64,000 bases of DNA from Actinomyces massiliensis 4401292 (GTDB taxonomy: Bacteria > Actinomycetota > Actinomycetes > Actinomycetales > Actinomycetaceae), in contig NZ_JH711481.1 of NCBI RefSeq assembly GCF_000269805.1, forward strand, positions 1,861,789 through 1,925,788, in the 5' to 3' direction. Below the pieces are notes generated by a model. The model worked only from the letters and a program-made list of their open reading frames with translations. It searched no databases and was not told where the DNA came from. Position numbers and translations under genes: made by a program. Positions 26,335 to 33,945 of the stretch are shown in pieces. Position 1 is the first letter of the stretch. Every line of letters begins with the position of its first letter.

Positions 26335-26353
26335 CCTTAACTTGAGGTTGAGG
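26335..26353. promoter_or_regulatory. 19-bp dyad immediately downstream of the ftsZ -10 box
   Basis: CCTTAAC-N5-GTTGAGG, arms complementary except one position. GTTGAGG is repeated directly at 26354-26360. The same 7-5-7 layout with closely related arms precedes divIVA. MerR-family operators have this size and pattern; the regulator is not in the window. Confidence 0.55.
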
Positions 26354-26401
26354 GTTGAGGGGAGTCCCACGGGGCTCGGCACGAACTCGCGGAGGCAGAC
26401 A

Positions 26402-27697
26402 GTGGCGGAATCGCAGCACTACCAGGCAGTCATCAAGGTGGTGGGCGTCGGCGGCGGCGGCGTCAACGCCGTCAACCGCATGATCGAGGCCGGACTGCGC
26501 GGCGTCGAGTTCATCGCCGTCAACACCGATGCTCAGGCACTGCTCATGTCGGATGCCGACACCAAGCTCGACATCGGTCGGGACCTGACCCGGGGGCTCG
26601 GCGCCGGAGCCGATCCCTCCATCGGCCGCAAGGCGGCGGAGGACCACGAGGAGGACATTCGTGAGGCTCTCGAGGGAGCCGACATGGTCTTCGTCACTGC
26701 TGGTGAGGGCGGCGGTACCGGCACGGGGGCGGCGCCCGTCGTCGCCAGGGTCGCCCGTGACCTGGGTGCGCTGACCATCGGTGTGGTCACCCGGCCCTTC
26801 ATCTTCGAGGGGCGCCGTCGCGCGGCCCAGGCGGAGGACGGTGTCGCCAATCTACGTGCCGAGGTCGACACCCTCATCGTCATCCCCAATGACCGCCTCC
26901 TCCAGATCGCCGACCGGAATATCAGCGTCGTTGACGCTTTCAAGCAGGCGGACCAGGTTCTCCTCCAAGGTGTTCAGGGCATCACCGAGCTCATCACCAC
27001 CCCGGGCCTGATCAACGTCGACTTCAACGACGTCAAGTCGGTCATGCAGGATGCGGGAAGCGCGCTCATGGGCATCGGCTCGGCCGCCGGCGAGGGACGC
27101 GCCCTGGCCGCCACCGAGCAGGCCATCGCCTCCCCGCTGCTCGAGTCCTCCATTGAGGGTGCCCACGGCGTCCTGCTGTTCTTCCAGGGCGGATCCGATC
27201 TCGGTCTGTTCGAGATCTCCGAGGCGGCCAACCTGGTGCGCGAGGCTGTTCACCCCGAGGCCAACATCATCTTCGGCAATGTCGTCGATGGCGCCCTGGG
27301 CGATGAGGTGCGCGTGACCGTCATCGCCGCCGGTTTCGATGAGGAGCCCATACCCGGTGGAAAGGCTCAGCCGGTCTCCAATCTGGCCAAGGCGGCGGCA
27401 TCGGTCACTCCGACCACCCCGGCTTCGGCGCCCTCGGCGGGCTCCGCATCCGTTTTCGCCTCGCGCGGAGGCGCCCATGCTGCGGAGAACCCCGTCGTCC
27501 GGCCCGTGGTGCGCCCTGCGCTGCCGGTCAACAACAGGCAGACGCCGCCTCCGGTTCCGCCGGCGGAGAGCACCAACGAGGTTCCCGCCTACGTCGATGA
27601 CTCGCTCCCCGAGGCCCGGCCCGAGCTCGAGGTCCCCCGTGTCATCGGTGTGGACGCCGAGAAGGACGAGATCGATCTGCCCGACTTCCTGCGCTGA
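26402..27697 (+). CDS. ftsZ: Cell division GTPase FtsZ
   Basis: 431 residues. Tubulin-like GTPase forming the Z ring. GTP-binding signature [10 protein letters not shown] (about 103-112), [14 protein letters not shown] at the N-terminus, and the T7 synergy loop [11 protein letters not shown] that completes the active site. A Pro/Ala-rich linker (about 330-415) leads to the conserved tail [10 protein letters not shown], which binds SepF in actinobacteria. The GTG at 26402 is preceded by GGAGG; the frame is open 20 codons further upstream over the regulatory dyad. sepF, yggT and divIVA follow, as in other actinobacteria without FtsA. Confidence 0.97.
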   Translation: MAESQHYQAVIKVVGVGGGGVNAVNRMIEAGLRGVEFIAVNTDAQALLMSDADTKLDIGRDLTRGLGAGADPSIGRKAAEDHEEDIREALEGADMVFVTAGEGGGTGTGAAPVVARVARDLGALTIGVVTRPFIFEGRRRAAQAEDGVANLRAEVDTLIVIPNDRLLQIADRNISVVDAFKQADQVLLQGVQGITELITTPGLINVDFNDVKSVMQDAGSALMGIGSAAGEGRALAATEQAIASPLLESSIEGAHGVLLFFQGGSDLGLFEISEAANLVREAVHPEANIIFGNVVDGALGDEVRVTVIAAGFDEEPIPGGKAQPVSNLAKAAASVTPTTPASAPSAGSASVFASRGGAHAAENPVVRPVVRPALPVNNRQTPPPVPPAESTNEVPAYVDDSLPEARPELEVPRVIGVDAEKDEIDLPDFLR

Positions 27698-27701
27698 GTC
27701 C

Positions 27702-28475
27702 ATGAGTTCCATCGACCTCCTGGAGGTCGCTCTCGGACCTTGCGCGCGCGGGTGCTTCACCACTCGTGGCGCGCAGGAGGCGCGGTCGGGGGCCGATTCC
27801 TACGCCGGTCTCAATCTCGCCGTTCATGTCGGGGACGAGCCCGAGCGCGTGGCGCGCAATCGGCGTCGCCTTGCCGAGGCGCTGGAGCTCGCCGATGACG
27901 ACATCGCCTGGATGAACCAGGTTCACTCCACCGTGGTGGCCACGGCGCAGCGCGGCGGGCATCCCACCGCGGATGCCCTCGTGCTGGAGGGCGAGGACCC
28001 GGGCGCCCCGCGCGCTGTGGGAGTCCTCGTCGCGGATTGCGTACCACTGCTGCTCGCCACGAGTGATGGCGCCCTTGTGGCAGCTGTTCATGCGGGCCGG
28101 CGCGGCATGCTCGACGGTGTCGTCGCCGAGTCGCTGGCGGTGTTCGCTTCCCGCGGAGCCCGTTCCGACGATATCTGGGCCGCGATCGGCCCCTCGGTGT
28201 GCGGCGGCTGCTACGAGGTCCCCGAGGAGATGCGCACTGCGGCGGCCGCCATTGAACCCGAGTGCGCCGCCACGACGCGCTGGGGTGCGCCCGGGATCGA
28301 TGTCGCTGCGGGGGTGCGCGCTCAGTTGAGGCGGGCGGGGGTCGGCCATGTCGCCGGCGGTTCATGGTGCACGGCGGAGGACCGGCGCTTCTACTCCTAC
28401 CGGCGCGATGGCGTTACCGGCCGCATCGCGGGGATCGCCGTCGCTCGGCCTCGCCGAGCCGTCACCGAAGCGTGA
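27702..28475 (+). CDS. pgeF: Peptidoglycan editing factor PgeF (YfiH/laccase domain)
   Basis: 257 residues, starting four bases after ftsZ. The zinc-ligand motifs of the YfiH family are intact: NQVHSTVV (His), VADCVPLLL (Cys) and VHAGRRG (His), plus SVCGGCYEVP. Family members act on purine nucleosides (phosphorolysis/deamination) and in E. coli help keep wrong amino acids out of peptidoglycan precursors. Conserved location next to ftsZ and sepF suggests a wall-linked role. No own promoter seen; co-transcribed with ftsZ. Confidence 0.88.
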   Translation: MSSIDLLEVALGPCARGCFTTRGAQEARSGADSYAGLNLAVHVGDEPERVARNRRRLAEALELADDDIAWMNQVHSTVVATAQRGGHPTADALVLEGEDPGAPRAVGVLVADCVPLLLATSDGALVAAVHAGRRGMLDGVVAESLAVFASRGARSDDIWAAIGPSVCGGCYEVPEEMRTAAAAIEPECAATTRWGAPGIDVAAGVRAQLRRAGVGHVAGGSWCTAEDRRFYSYRRDGVTGRIAGIAVARPRRAVTEA

Positions 28476-28592
28476 CTCGCCCGGCGTCGCCGTACTGGGA
28501 CACGCCGCGATGAATGATCAGCCGCTCTCCTAAACGCCGATACCGTCAGCATGTCCGGCCTGCTCAGGGACCGGACGGAGAAGGAGCACACG

Positions 28593-29060
28593 ATGAGCGC
28601 GCTGCGCAAGATGACGAACTTCCTCGGTTACTCCGAGCCCGTCGAGGACGCTTTTGAGGGCGGCTATGAGGCCGAGGTCGCCTATGACGATGAGTACGCG
28701 CCGGCCGAAGAGGCGTATGAGGAGCCCTACGACCACGCTTATGAGGAGGCCGAGGCTCCTGAACCGGTGGCCGCTCCGGATCTTCGCCGCATCGTCACCG
28801 TCCACCCCTCCACCTACAACGAGGCGCGGGTCATCGGCGAGTCCTTCCGCGACGGTGTGCCGGTGATCGTCAACCTCACCAACATGAGCGAATCCGACGC
28901 CCGTCGCATGGTCGACTTCTCCGCCGGCCTGGTCTTCGGCCTGCATGGTGCTATCGAGCGGGTCACGCCGCGGGTCTTCCTGCTGACGCCCGCGTCGGTC
29001 GATATCGACGGGGGCGCCATCGCCGCTGAGGCGAACGGCCGTTTCTTCAACCAGAGTTGA
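28593..29060 (+). CDS. sepF: Cell division protein SepF
   Basis: 155 residues: a short N-terminal membrane-binding helix (MSALRKMTNFLG), an acidic Tyr/Glu/Ala-rich linker (residues ~15-65), then the SepF core (RRIVTVHPSTYNEARVIGES, VIVNLTNMSESDARRMVDF, FGLHGAIERVTPRVFLLTP). In actinobacteria SepF anchors FtsZ filaments to the membrane in place of FtsA. The ATG at 28593 follows AAGGAG; an upstream in-frame ATG at 28551 would bury the membrane helix. yggT starts 14 bp after the stop. Confidence 0.95.
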   Translation: MSALRKMTNFLGYSEPVEDAFEGGYEAEVAYDDEYAPAEEAYEEPYDHAYEEAEAPEPVAAPDLRRIVTVHPSTYNEARVIGESFRDGVPVIVNLTNMSESDARRMVDFSAGLVFGLHGAIERVTPRVFLLTPASVDIDGGAIAAEANGRFFNQS

Positions 29061-29074
29061 CGGGGAGTACGACG

Positions 29075-29383
29075 GTGATCGCTGCCATCGCCTCGATCGT
29101 CTCGAACCTGCTCAACCTCTACATGCTGGTTCTGCTCGTGCGCGTCGTGATCGACTGGGTGCAGCTGTTCGCCCGGGACTGGCGTCCCGCCGGCCTCGTG
29201 CTCGTGCTGGCCAACTTGGTCTACGGGCTCACCGATCCGCCGTTGAAGTGGTTGCGCCGCGTGATCCCGGGAATGCGCCTGGGTGGATCTGGCGGATTCG
29301 GCGGATTCGGCATCGATCTCAGTTTCCTGGTCCTGGTCGTCGGCATCATGGTCCTTCAGCGTCTGCTGGCACTCTTGCGCTGA
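29075..29383 (+). CDS. yggT: YggT family membrane protein
   Basis: 102 residues with two hydrophobic helices (about 5-25 and 78-97) flanking a loop with the YggT pattern RVVIDWVQLF and LTDPPLKWLRRVIP. Usually encoded between sepF and divIVA in Gram-positive bacteria; role in division or membrane homeostasis is unclear. The GTG at 29075 is seven bases after GGGAG; a TTG at 29057 overlapping the sepF stop is less likely. A Gly-rich loop is made from 9-bp tandem repeats. Confidence 0.87.
   Translation: MIAAIASIVSNLLNLYMLVLLVRVVIDWVQLFARDWRPAGLVLVLANLVYGLTDPPLKWLRRVIPGMRLGGSGGFGGFGIDLSFLVLVVGIMVLQRLLALLR
29285..29311 (+). repeat. 9-bp tandem repeat in yggT, three units
   Basis: GGATCTGGC followed by two identical copies of GGATTCGGC, encoding Gly-Ser-Gly-Gly-Phe-Gly-Gly-Phe-Gly. 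Confidence 0.75.
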
Positions 29384-29531
29384 CAGCGTTCGGACACCCG
29401 CCGAATACCCGCCGACCGGCCGTGACACGCTCCTCGTCCGGCTACTCCAAGAGCGGAGTTATGGGCGGTAGACCGCATGAATCAGGCGCATCGATATCGC
29501 ACCGTGACGTGAGTCGGCGCATCCAAAGTGG

Positions 29532-29556
29532 CCTGAACCTCGAGTTCAGGTACTCT
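29532..29556 (+). promoter_or_regulatory. divIVA upstream dyad and -10 element
   Basis: A perfect dyad CCTGAAC-N5-GTTCAGG (29532-29550) is followed directly by a -10-like TACTCT (29551-29556). No good -35 hexamer is present, as expected for an activator-dependent promoter with the operator between the boxes. The dyad matches the one at ftsZ in size and arms. Confidence 0.55.
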
Positions 29557-29569
29557 ATCCATATGAGTG

Positions 29570-29584
29570 ACCGGTTGAACCGGT
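29570..29584. promoter_or_regulatory. 15-bp perfect palindrome in the divIVA leader
   Basis: ACCGGTT-G-AACCGGT lies between the predicted divIVA -10 and the start codon. It could be a second operator or a small RNA hairpin. Confidence 0.45.
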
Positions 29585-29623
29585 GACCGTGACATCTTCC
29601 GTAACGACACCGAGGTGACGACC

Positions 29624-30268
29624 ATGACGCTGCTGACGGCAGACGACGTCCTCAACAAGAAGTTCCAGGCGACCAAGTTCCGCGAGGGCTACGAGCAGGA
29701 CGAGGTCGACGAGTTCCTCGACGAGGTCGTTGAGGCGATGCGCCAGCTGGAGGCTGAGAATGCGGACCTCAAGGCCAAGCTCGAGGCTGCCAACCGGCGT
29801 GTGGCCGAGCTCGGCGACACGGCCGCGCGCGGGATCTCGGAGACCACCGTTGTGGAGCCGGTTGTGCAGCAACAGCAGGAGGCCCCGGTCGCTCCGGTCG
29901 CCCCGGTGATGGCGCCGCCCGTGTTCCACCAGGGCGCTGCCGGCGGAGGGGGCGAGGAGCCCACCGCCGCCTCCGGCATGCTCGAGCTGGCTCAGCGCTT
30001 GCACGACGAGCACGTCGCGAATGGTCGTGCTGAGGGCGAACGCATTATCGGCGAGGCTCGCGCCACCGGCGAGCAGATCGTCCGCGAGGCCGAGGACCAG
30101 CGCAACCGCACCCTGGCTCAGCTCGAGAAGGAGCGCTCAGGCCTGGAGCACAAGATCGACGAGCTGCGCCGCTTCGAGTCCGATTACCGCACTCGTCTCA
30201 AGAGCTATCTGCAGGGGCTTCTGTCCAACGTCGAGGACGGCGAGGAGGCCACCGCCGCAGGTTTGTGA
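29624..30268 (+). CDS. divIVA: DivIVA/Wag31 polar growth scaffold
   Basis: 214 residues. N-terminal DivIVA domain (LLTADDVLNKKFQATKFREGYEQDEVDEFLDE) with a lipid-binding tip and coiled coil to about residue 65; a Gln/Pro/Ala/Gly-rich linker (about 80-120); then a second coiled coil (about 125-200). It marks curved membrane at poles and septa and directs polar wall growth in actinobacteria. ATG at 29624 is seven bases after GAGGTGA; the GTG at 29615 is less likely. A strong terminator follows the gene. Confidence 0.95.
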   Translation: MTLLTADDVLNKKFQATKFREGYEQDEVDEFLDEVVEAMRQLEAENADLKAKLEAANRRVAELGDTAARGISETTVVEPVVQQQQEAPVAPVAPVMAPPVFHQGAAGGGGEEPTAASGMLELAQRLHDEHVANGRAEGERIIGEARATGEQIVREAEDQRNRTLAQLEKERSGLEHKIDELRRFESDYRTRLKSYLQGLLSNVEDGEEATAAGL

Positions 30269-30325
30269 GCCCGGCCGCTCGAGACACGCCCGACAGCGTG
30301 CTCGTGGGCGGGCGCTCACCGTCGA

Positions 30326-30360
30326 TCGAGGGCGGTGACCTTTCGGGTCGCCGCCCTCGA
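30326..30360 (+). terminator. Terminator after divIVA
   Basis: A 15-bp stem with one G-U pair (TCGAGGGCGGTGACC / GGTCGCCGCCCTCGA), 5-base loop TTTCG, then TTTA. This is the strongest terminator in the window and should end the ftsZ-divIVA transcript. A TAGGCT -10-like box at 30363-30368 directly follows and may start lspA transcription. Confidence 0.8.
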
Positions 30361-30388
30361 TTTAGGCTGCCCATCGACTTGAGGAACC

Positions 30389-31201
30389 ATGAGTCAGACG
30401 CCTGAATCCCCGTCCGCCGGCGGCCCTGCGCAGCGTGGACCCGATGCCCATAGCGATGTCATGCGCGGGCGCCCCGCCCAGGGGGCGGCGAAGATGCGCC
30501 TGCGCGCGCCGAGCCGCCCGTTCCTCGTCCTGTGGTGTCTCGCAGTGGGGGTCGTCGTCGTCGATCAGCTGACGAAGGCATGGGCGGTCACTGCGCTGGC
30601 CGATTCGCAACGGATCGATCTGCTGGGGAGCTGGCTGGGATTCGTGCTCGTTCGCAATCCCGGTGCTGCGTTCTCCTTCGCCACGGGCCAAACCTGGATC
30701 TTCACCGCGGTGGCCCTGGTCGTCATCGTGATCGTGCTCCGGGTGTCGCGGCGACTGGGCTCCATGTGGTGGGCCACGACACTCGGACTCGTGCTGGGCG
30801 GTGCCGTCGGCAACCTCATTGATCGACTCGCCCGGGAGCCCGGGCTCTTTCGCGGCCATGTCGTCGACTTCATCGACTACGGGGGCATGTTCGTCGGGAA
30901 TGTCGCCGACATCGCCATCGTGGGCGCGGCTGCGGCCATCATGGCCCTGTCTGCGGCTGGGCTTGAGCTCGATGGCACGCGGGCGGGTCACCACAGTGCG
31001 AGTGATGAGCAGCCAGTGATGGCAGAGGAAGCCGAGAAGGCCGATGCCATGGGCGAGGGCGAGCATCGTGACCGCCCGGTCCCTGACGTTCCCGAGCCCT
31101 CCGAGCTCCCCGCATTCGCCGAGAACGGGACGTCGGGCGATCCGGAGCGAGAGGACGACGGCGGAACGAGAGGCGGGGCGGCCGAGAGCGAACAGCCGTG
31201 A
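30389..31201 (+). CDS. lspA: Lipoprotein signal peptidase LspA
   Basis: 270 residues. Aspartyl signal peptidase that cleaves diacylated prolipoproteins in the membrane. Four transmembrane helices between about residues 47 and 195; catalytic aspartates in GNLIDRL and GNVADIAIV, and the [10 protein letters not shown] segment. Both ends are extended: ~40 basic N-terminal residues and ~85 acidic, disordered C-terminal residues, against a usual length near 170. Start ATG 30389 follows GAGGAA. It would serve the lipoproteins at 8424 and 59454. Its stop overlaps the next gene as GTGA. Confidence 0.95.
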   Translation: MSQTPESPSAGGPAQRGPDAHSDVMRGRPAQGAAKMRLRAPSRPFLVLWCLAVGVVVVDQLTKAWAVTALADSQRIDLLGSWLGFVLVRNPGAAFSFATGQTWIFTAVALVVIVIVLRVSRRLGSMWWATTLGLVLGGAVGNLIDRLAREPGLFRGHVVDFIDYGGMFVGNVADIAIVGAAAAIMALSAAGLELDGTRAGHHSASDEQPVMAEEAEKADAMGEGEHRDRPVPDVPEPSELPAFAENGTSGDPEREDDGGTRGGAAESEQP

Positions 31202-32175
31202 AGACAGCGAAGACAGTAACGACAGCAGCGACGACAGCGATGACGGCGACCACGGTGAGTCCGCGACTGCTGCCGGTGCCTGACGGGCTGGCGGGGGAGC
31301 GGGTGGACGTCGCTCTGTCCCGGATGACGGGGCTGTCGCGCTCGAAGGTGGGCGACATGTGCTCACTGGGCGCCGTCCGGCTTGATGGAGTGCCGGTCGG
31401 CAAGTCCGATCGGGTGACTGCGGGCGCCATGATCGAGGTGGACCTGCCTGCGCCCCAACCCGCCGAGCCCGTGCCCACGCCGGTGGAGGGCATGGAGCTG
31501 CTTTACGAGGATGAGGACATCGTTGTTGTCGACAAGCCCGCTGGTGTGGCCGCTCATCCCACGATGGGCTGGGAGGGACCCGATGTGCTCGGCGCCCTCA
31601 AGGCGATGCGGGTGCCGGTGGCGACCTCGGGCGCGGCCGAGCGTCAGGGCATCGTCTCGCGCCTGGACGTGGGCACATCCGGAGTCATGATCGTGGCCAA
31701 GGGGGAGCGGGCCTACTCGGCGCTCAAGCATGCTTTCCGCGATCACGCGGTCGACAAGGTCTACCATGCGCTGGTCCAGGGGCATCTCGATCCCTTATCG
31801 GGCACGATCGACGCCCCCATTGGTCGGCACCCGGGGCGCGAGTGGAAGATGGCGATCATCGACGGCGGGCGCGAGTCGATCACCCACTACGACGTCATGG
31901 AGGCCATGCCCGGCGCCTGCCTGGCGCAGGTCCATCTGGAGACGGGGCGCACTCACCAGATCCGGGTGCACATGGCGGCGGTCGGGCACCCCTGTGTGGG
32001 CGATGAGACCTACGGGGCGGATCCCGCCCTGACCAGGCGAACAGGTCTGGCGCGTCAGTGGCTCCATGCTCGTGAGCTCGGCATCACCCACCCGATCACA
32101 GGGGAGTGGATGACCTTCCGCTCCGATTATCCGGATGACCTCGCCGACGCGCTCGATGTCTTGCGGATATCTTGA
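31198..32175 (+). CDS. RluA-family pseudouridine synthase (RluD-like)
   Basis: 325 residues. S4 RNA-binding domain (about 30-90), then the catalytic domain with the active Asp in [15 protein letters not shown] (about residue 154), and [22 protein letters not shown]. Probably modifies 23S rRNA; RluD-like proteins sit after lspA in many bacteria. The GTG at 31198 overlaps the lspA stop. The first ~19 residues (Thr/Ala/Lys) are encoded by a tandem repeat, so a GTG at 31255, just before [10 protein letters not shown], could be the true start. Confidence 0.92.
   Translation: MKTAKTVTTAATTAMTATTVSPRLLPVPDGLAGERVDVALSRMTGLSRSKVGDMCSLGAVRLDGVPVGKSDRVTAGAMIEVDLPAPQPAEPVPTPVEGMELLYEDEDIVVVDKPAGVAAHPTMGWEGPDVLGALKAMRVPVATSGAAERQGIVSRLDVGTSGVMIVAKGERAYSALKHAFRDHAVDKVYHALVQGHLDPLSGTIDAPIGRHPGREWKMAIIDGGRESITHYDVMEAMPGACLAQVHLETGRTHQIRVHMAAVGHPCVGDETYGADPALTRRTGLARQWLHARELGITHPITGEWMTFRSDYPDDLADALDVLRIS
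31200..31247 (+). repeat. 9-bp degenerate tandem repeat at the lspA/rluD junction
   Basis: GAAGACAGC, GAAGACAGT, AACGACAGC, (AGC), GACGACAGC, GATGACGGC. It forms the N-terminus of the pseudouridine synthase if the GTG at 31198 is used. Confidence 0.7.
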
Positions 32176-32231
32176 CGCGCCGGCGGACTTGTTCGGGAAG
32201 CCGCGTGAGAGTCGTGAGGGCACTGCCTCTG

Positions 32232-32258
32232 CTGACCCGGTTGACCCGGTTGACTCAG
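32232..32258 (+). repeat. 9-bp tandem repeat between rluD and the GNAT gene
   Basis: CTGACCCGG, TTGACCCGG, TTGACTCAG in tandem in non-coding DNA. Downstream, ACACACGATTGACTTGGGGGA leads into the next gene's ribosome site. Confidence 0.6.
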
Positions 32259-32303
32259 CAACTCATCGAGGACCGCTTCACACACGATTGACTTGGGGGA
32301 CCG

Positions 32304-32867
32304 ATGCCCTTGTCCGCCGCGCAACCGGGGTTCCCCGAGCTGCTGATCGCGCCCCTGCACGCCGCCGTCGAGCCCTGCCGGTTCGAGACCTGTGCGGGCG
32401 ATGCTGTGGATTCTGCTGCGCAGTCCACCCGTGCCGGTATCGCCGATGTCCGGCTGGAGGTCTTCGTCATCGAGCAGGGCGTGCCCTTCAGCCTGGAGAT
32501 AGACGCTCGCGATGACCTGGCCACCACGATCCACGTGTTGGCCCGCGGGGCGGATGACGCGCCGCTGGCGGCCGGACGCCTTCTCATCGACCCCGTGCGT
32601 CCGGGTGTGGTCCACCTGGGACGGCTGGCCGTGCGACGCGCCTGCCGCGGCACCGGCCTGGGGGCCAGGATGGTCTCCGCGCTTGAGGACGCGGCTTGGC
32701 GGGCTGCGGCGGCCCGGGATGACGGTGCTGCTGTCACGGTCATCCTCTCCGCCCAGGAGCAGGCCATGGGCTTCTACGAGCGCTGCGGTTACACCGCCGT
32801 CACCGGAGAGTCCTACCTGGATGCCGGAATCCCCCATCAGGACATGGCTCGTGTCGTCAGCCGTTGA
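32304..32867 (+). CDS. GNAT family N-acetyltransferase (ElaA-like)
   Basis: 187 residues. The LEVFVIEQGVPFSLEIDARDD segment and the acetyl-CoA loop RRACRGTGLGARMVSALE, followed by AMGFYERCGYTAVTGESYLDAGIPHQDM, match ElaA/YjcF-like GNAT proteins. Substrate unknown. ATG at 32304 is six bases after GGGGGA. Its 3' end overlaps the ketopantoate reductase reading frame by about 17 bp if the GTG at 32851 is used there. Confidence 0.85.
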   Translation: MPLSAAQPGFPELLIAPLHAAVEPCRFETCAGDAVDSAAQSTRAGIADVRLEVFVIEQGVPFSLEIDARDDLATTIHVLARGADDAPLAAGRLLIDPVRPGVVHLGRLAVRRACRGTGLGARMVSALEDAAWRAAAARDDGAAVTVILSAQEQAMGFYERCGYTAVTGESYLDAGIPHQDMARVVSR

Positions 32868-33936
32868 GGGAGGGTATACGAACCGGTGCACCGGTCCTGC
32901 GTCACCGACGATTGTGATCATCGGTGCGGGAGGCATCGGCGGATGGTTGGGTACGCGCCTGGTCGATGCCGGGGCGCGCGTCGCCTTCCTCGTGCACGGA
33001 CGCACCCTTGAGGCTCTGAATACCAGCGGCATCCGACTCGTTCGCGATGACGGGGTGGATGGTGCGATGAGCGGCGCACCCGGCCGCGGGCCCCGGCGCA
33101 CGGTCCTGGCCGAGATCACCGAGCCCATCGCCCATGAGGATCCTGGTGAGCTGCTGAGGACGTTGGGAGGGCCGCCCGACCTCGTCATCGTGACCACCAA
33201 GGTCGATGCCGTGGCGGGCCTCCTGCCCGCCATCAGGACCCTGACCGGTCCGGCCACGGGCGTGGTCACTGTTCAGAACGGCATTGGGGCGCCCGGAATC
33301 ATCGCCGACGCCGTGGGGGCCGAGCACGTCATGCCCGGTGTCGCCCGCGTCTACACCCGCATCGAGCAGCGCGGCACGATTCTGCTGATGGCGCCGACCG
33401 AGTCCTTCATGACGGGGGAGTGGGACGATTCCGCCTCTCCCCGAACGACCGCGCTGGTGGAGGCGCTCAACGCCTCCGGGGTTCATGCGGAGGTCCCCGA
33501 CTCCATCCAGACCGAGCTGTGGCGCAAGGCCGCCTTCGTGGTGCCTCAAGGCGGGCTCGGCGCAGCCGTCGATGCCGCCATGGGCGAGCTGCGCACCAAC
33601 CTGCGCGATGCCTATGCCGCGGCGGTGGGGGAGGTCGTCGCGGTGGCCGAGGCTTTGGGCCACCGAATGGCGACTCCTCGCACCCCGGATCTGGTTGCCG
33701 CCGTGCTGGCCATGGCGGATCGGCAGCCGCCCGGCGCCACCACGTCCATGCAGCGCGACCTGGCCGCGGGCGTGCCCAGTGAGCTGGATGCGCAGGTTGG
33801 CGCCATTGCACGTGCAGGTGATCAGGCGGGTGTGCCGACCCCCATCTTCGACGTCATCGCTGCCGTTCTGGCCCCGCGGGAGGCCGTGGCGCGCGGCCGG
33901 TGCGGGTTGGACGGGGCGTGGACGCCGAACCCCTAG
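32851..33936 (+). CDS. 2-dehydropantoate 2-reductase family protein
   Basis: About 361 residues. Rossmann loop IVIIGAGGIGGWLGTRLVDAGARV, then LVIVTTKVDAV and TVQNGIGAPGIIAD, and a C-terminal helical domain with ELWRKAAFVVPQGGLGAAVD (catalytic Lys region). The family reduces ketopantoate with NADPH for pantothenate/CoA synthesis, though many paralogues have other substrates, so I give no symbol. The start is uncertain: GTG 32851 has CAGGA upstream and overlaps the GNAT gene; GTG 32914 sits directly at the Rossmann strand and would cut it short. The stop TAG is part of the dnaE -10 box. Confidence 0.82.
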   Translation: MSSAVEGGYTNRCTGPASPTIVIIGAGGIGGWLGTRLVDAGARVAFLVHGRTLEALNTSGIRLVRDDGVDGAMSGAPGRGPRRTVLAEITEPIAHEDPGELLRTLGGPPDLVIVTTKVDAVAGLLPAIRTLTGPATGVVTVQNGIGAPGIIADAVGAEHVMPGVARVYTRIEQRGTILLMAPTESFMTGEWDDSASPRTTALVEALNASGVHAEVPDSIQTELWRKAAFVVPQGGLGAAVDAAMGELRTNLRDAYAAAVGEVVAVAEALGHRMATPRTPDLVAAVLAMADRQPPGATTSMQRDLAAGVPSELDAQVGAIARAGDQAGVPTPIFDVIAAVLAPREAVARGRCGLDGAWTPNP

Positions 33937-33939
33937 GAT
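33934..33939 (+). promoter_or_regulatory. Leaderless-type -10 element of dnaE
   Basis: TAGGAT, six bases before the dnaE ATG, no Shine-Dalgarno sequence. It overlaps the stop codon of the preceding gene. Confidence 0.5.
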
Positions 33940-33945
33940 GGAGCC

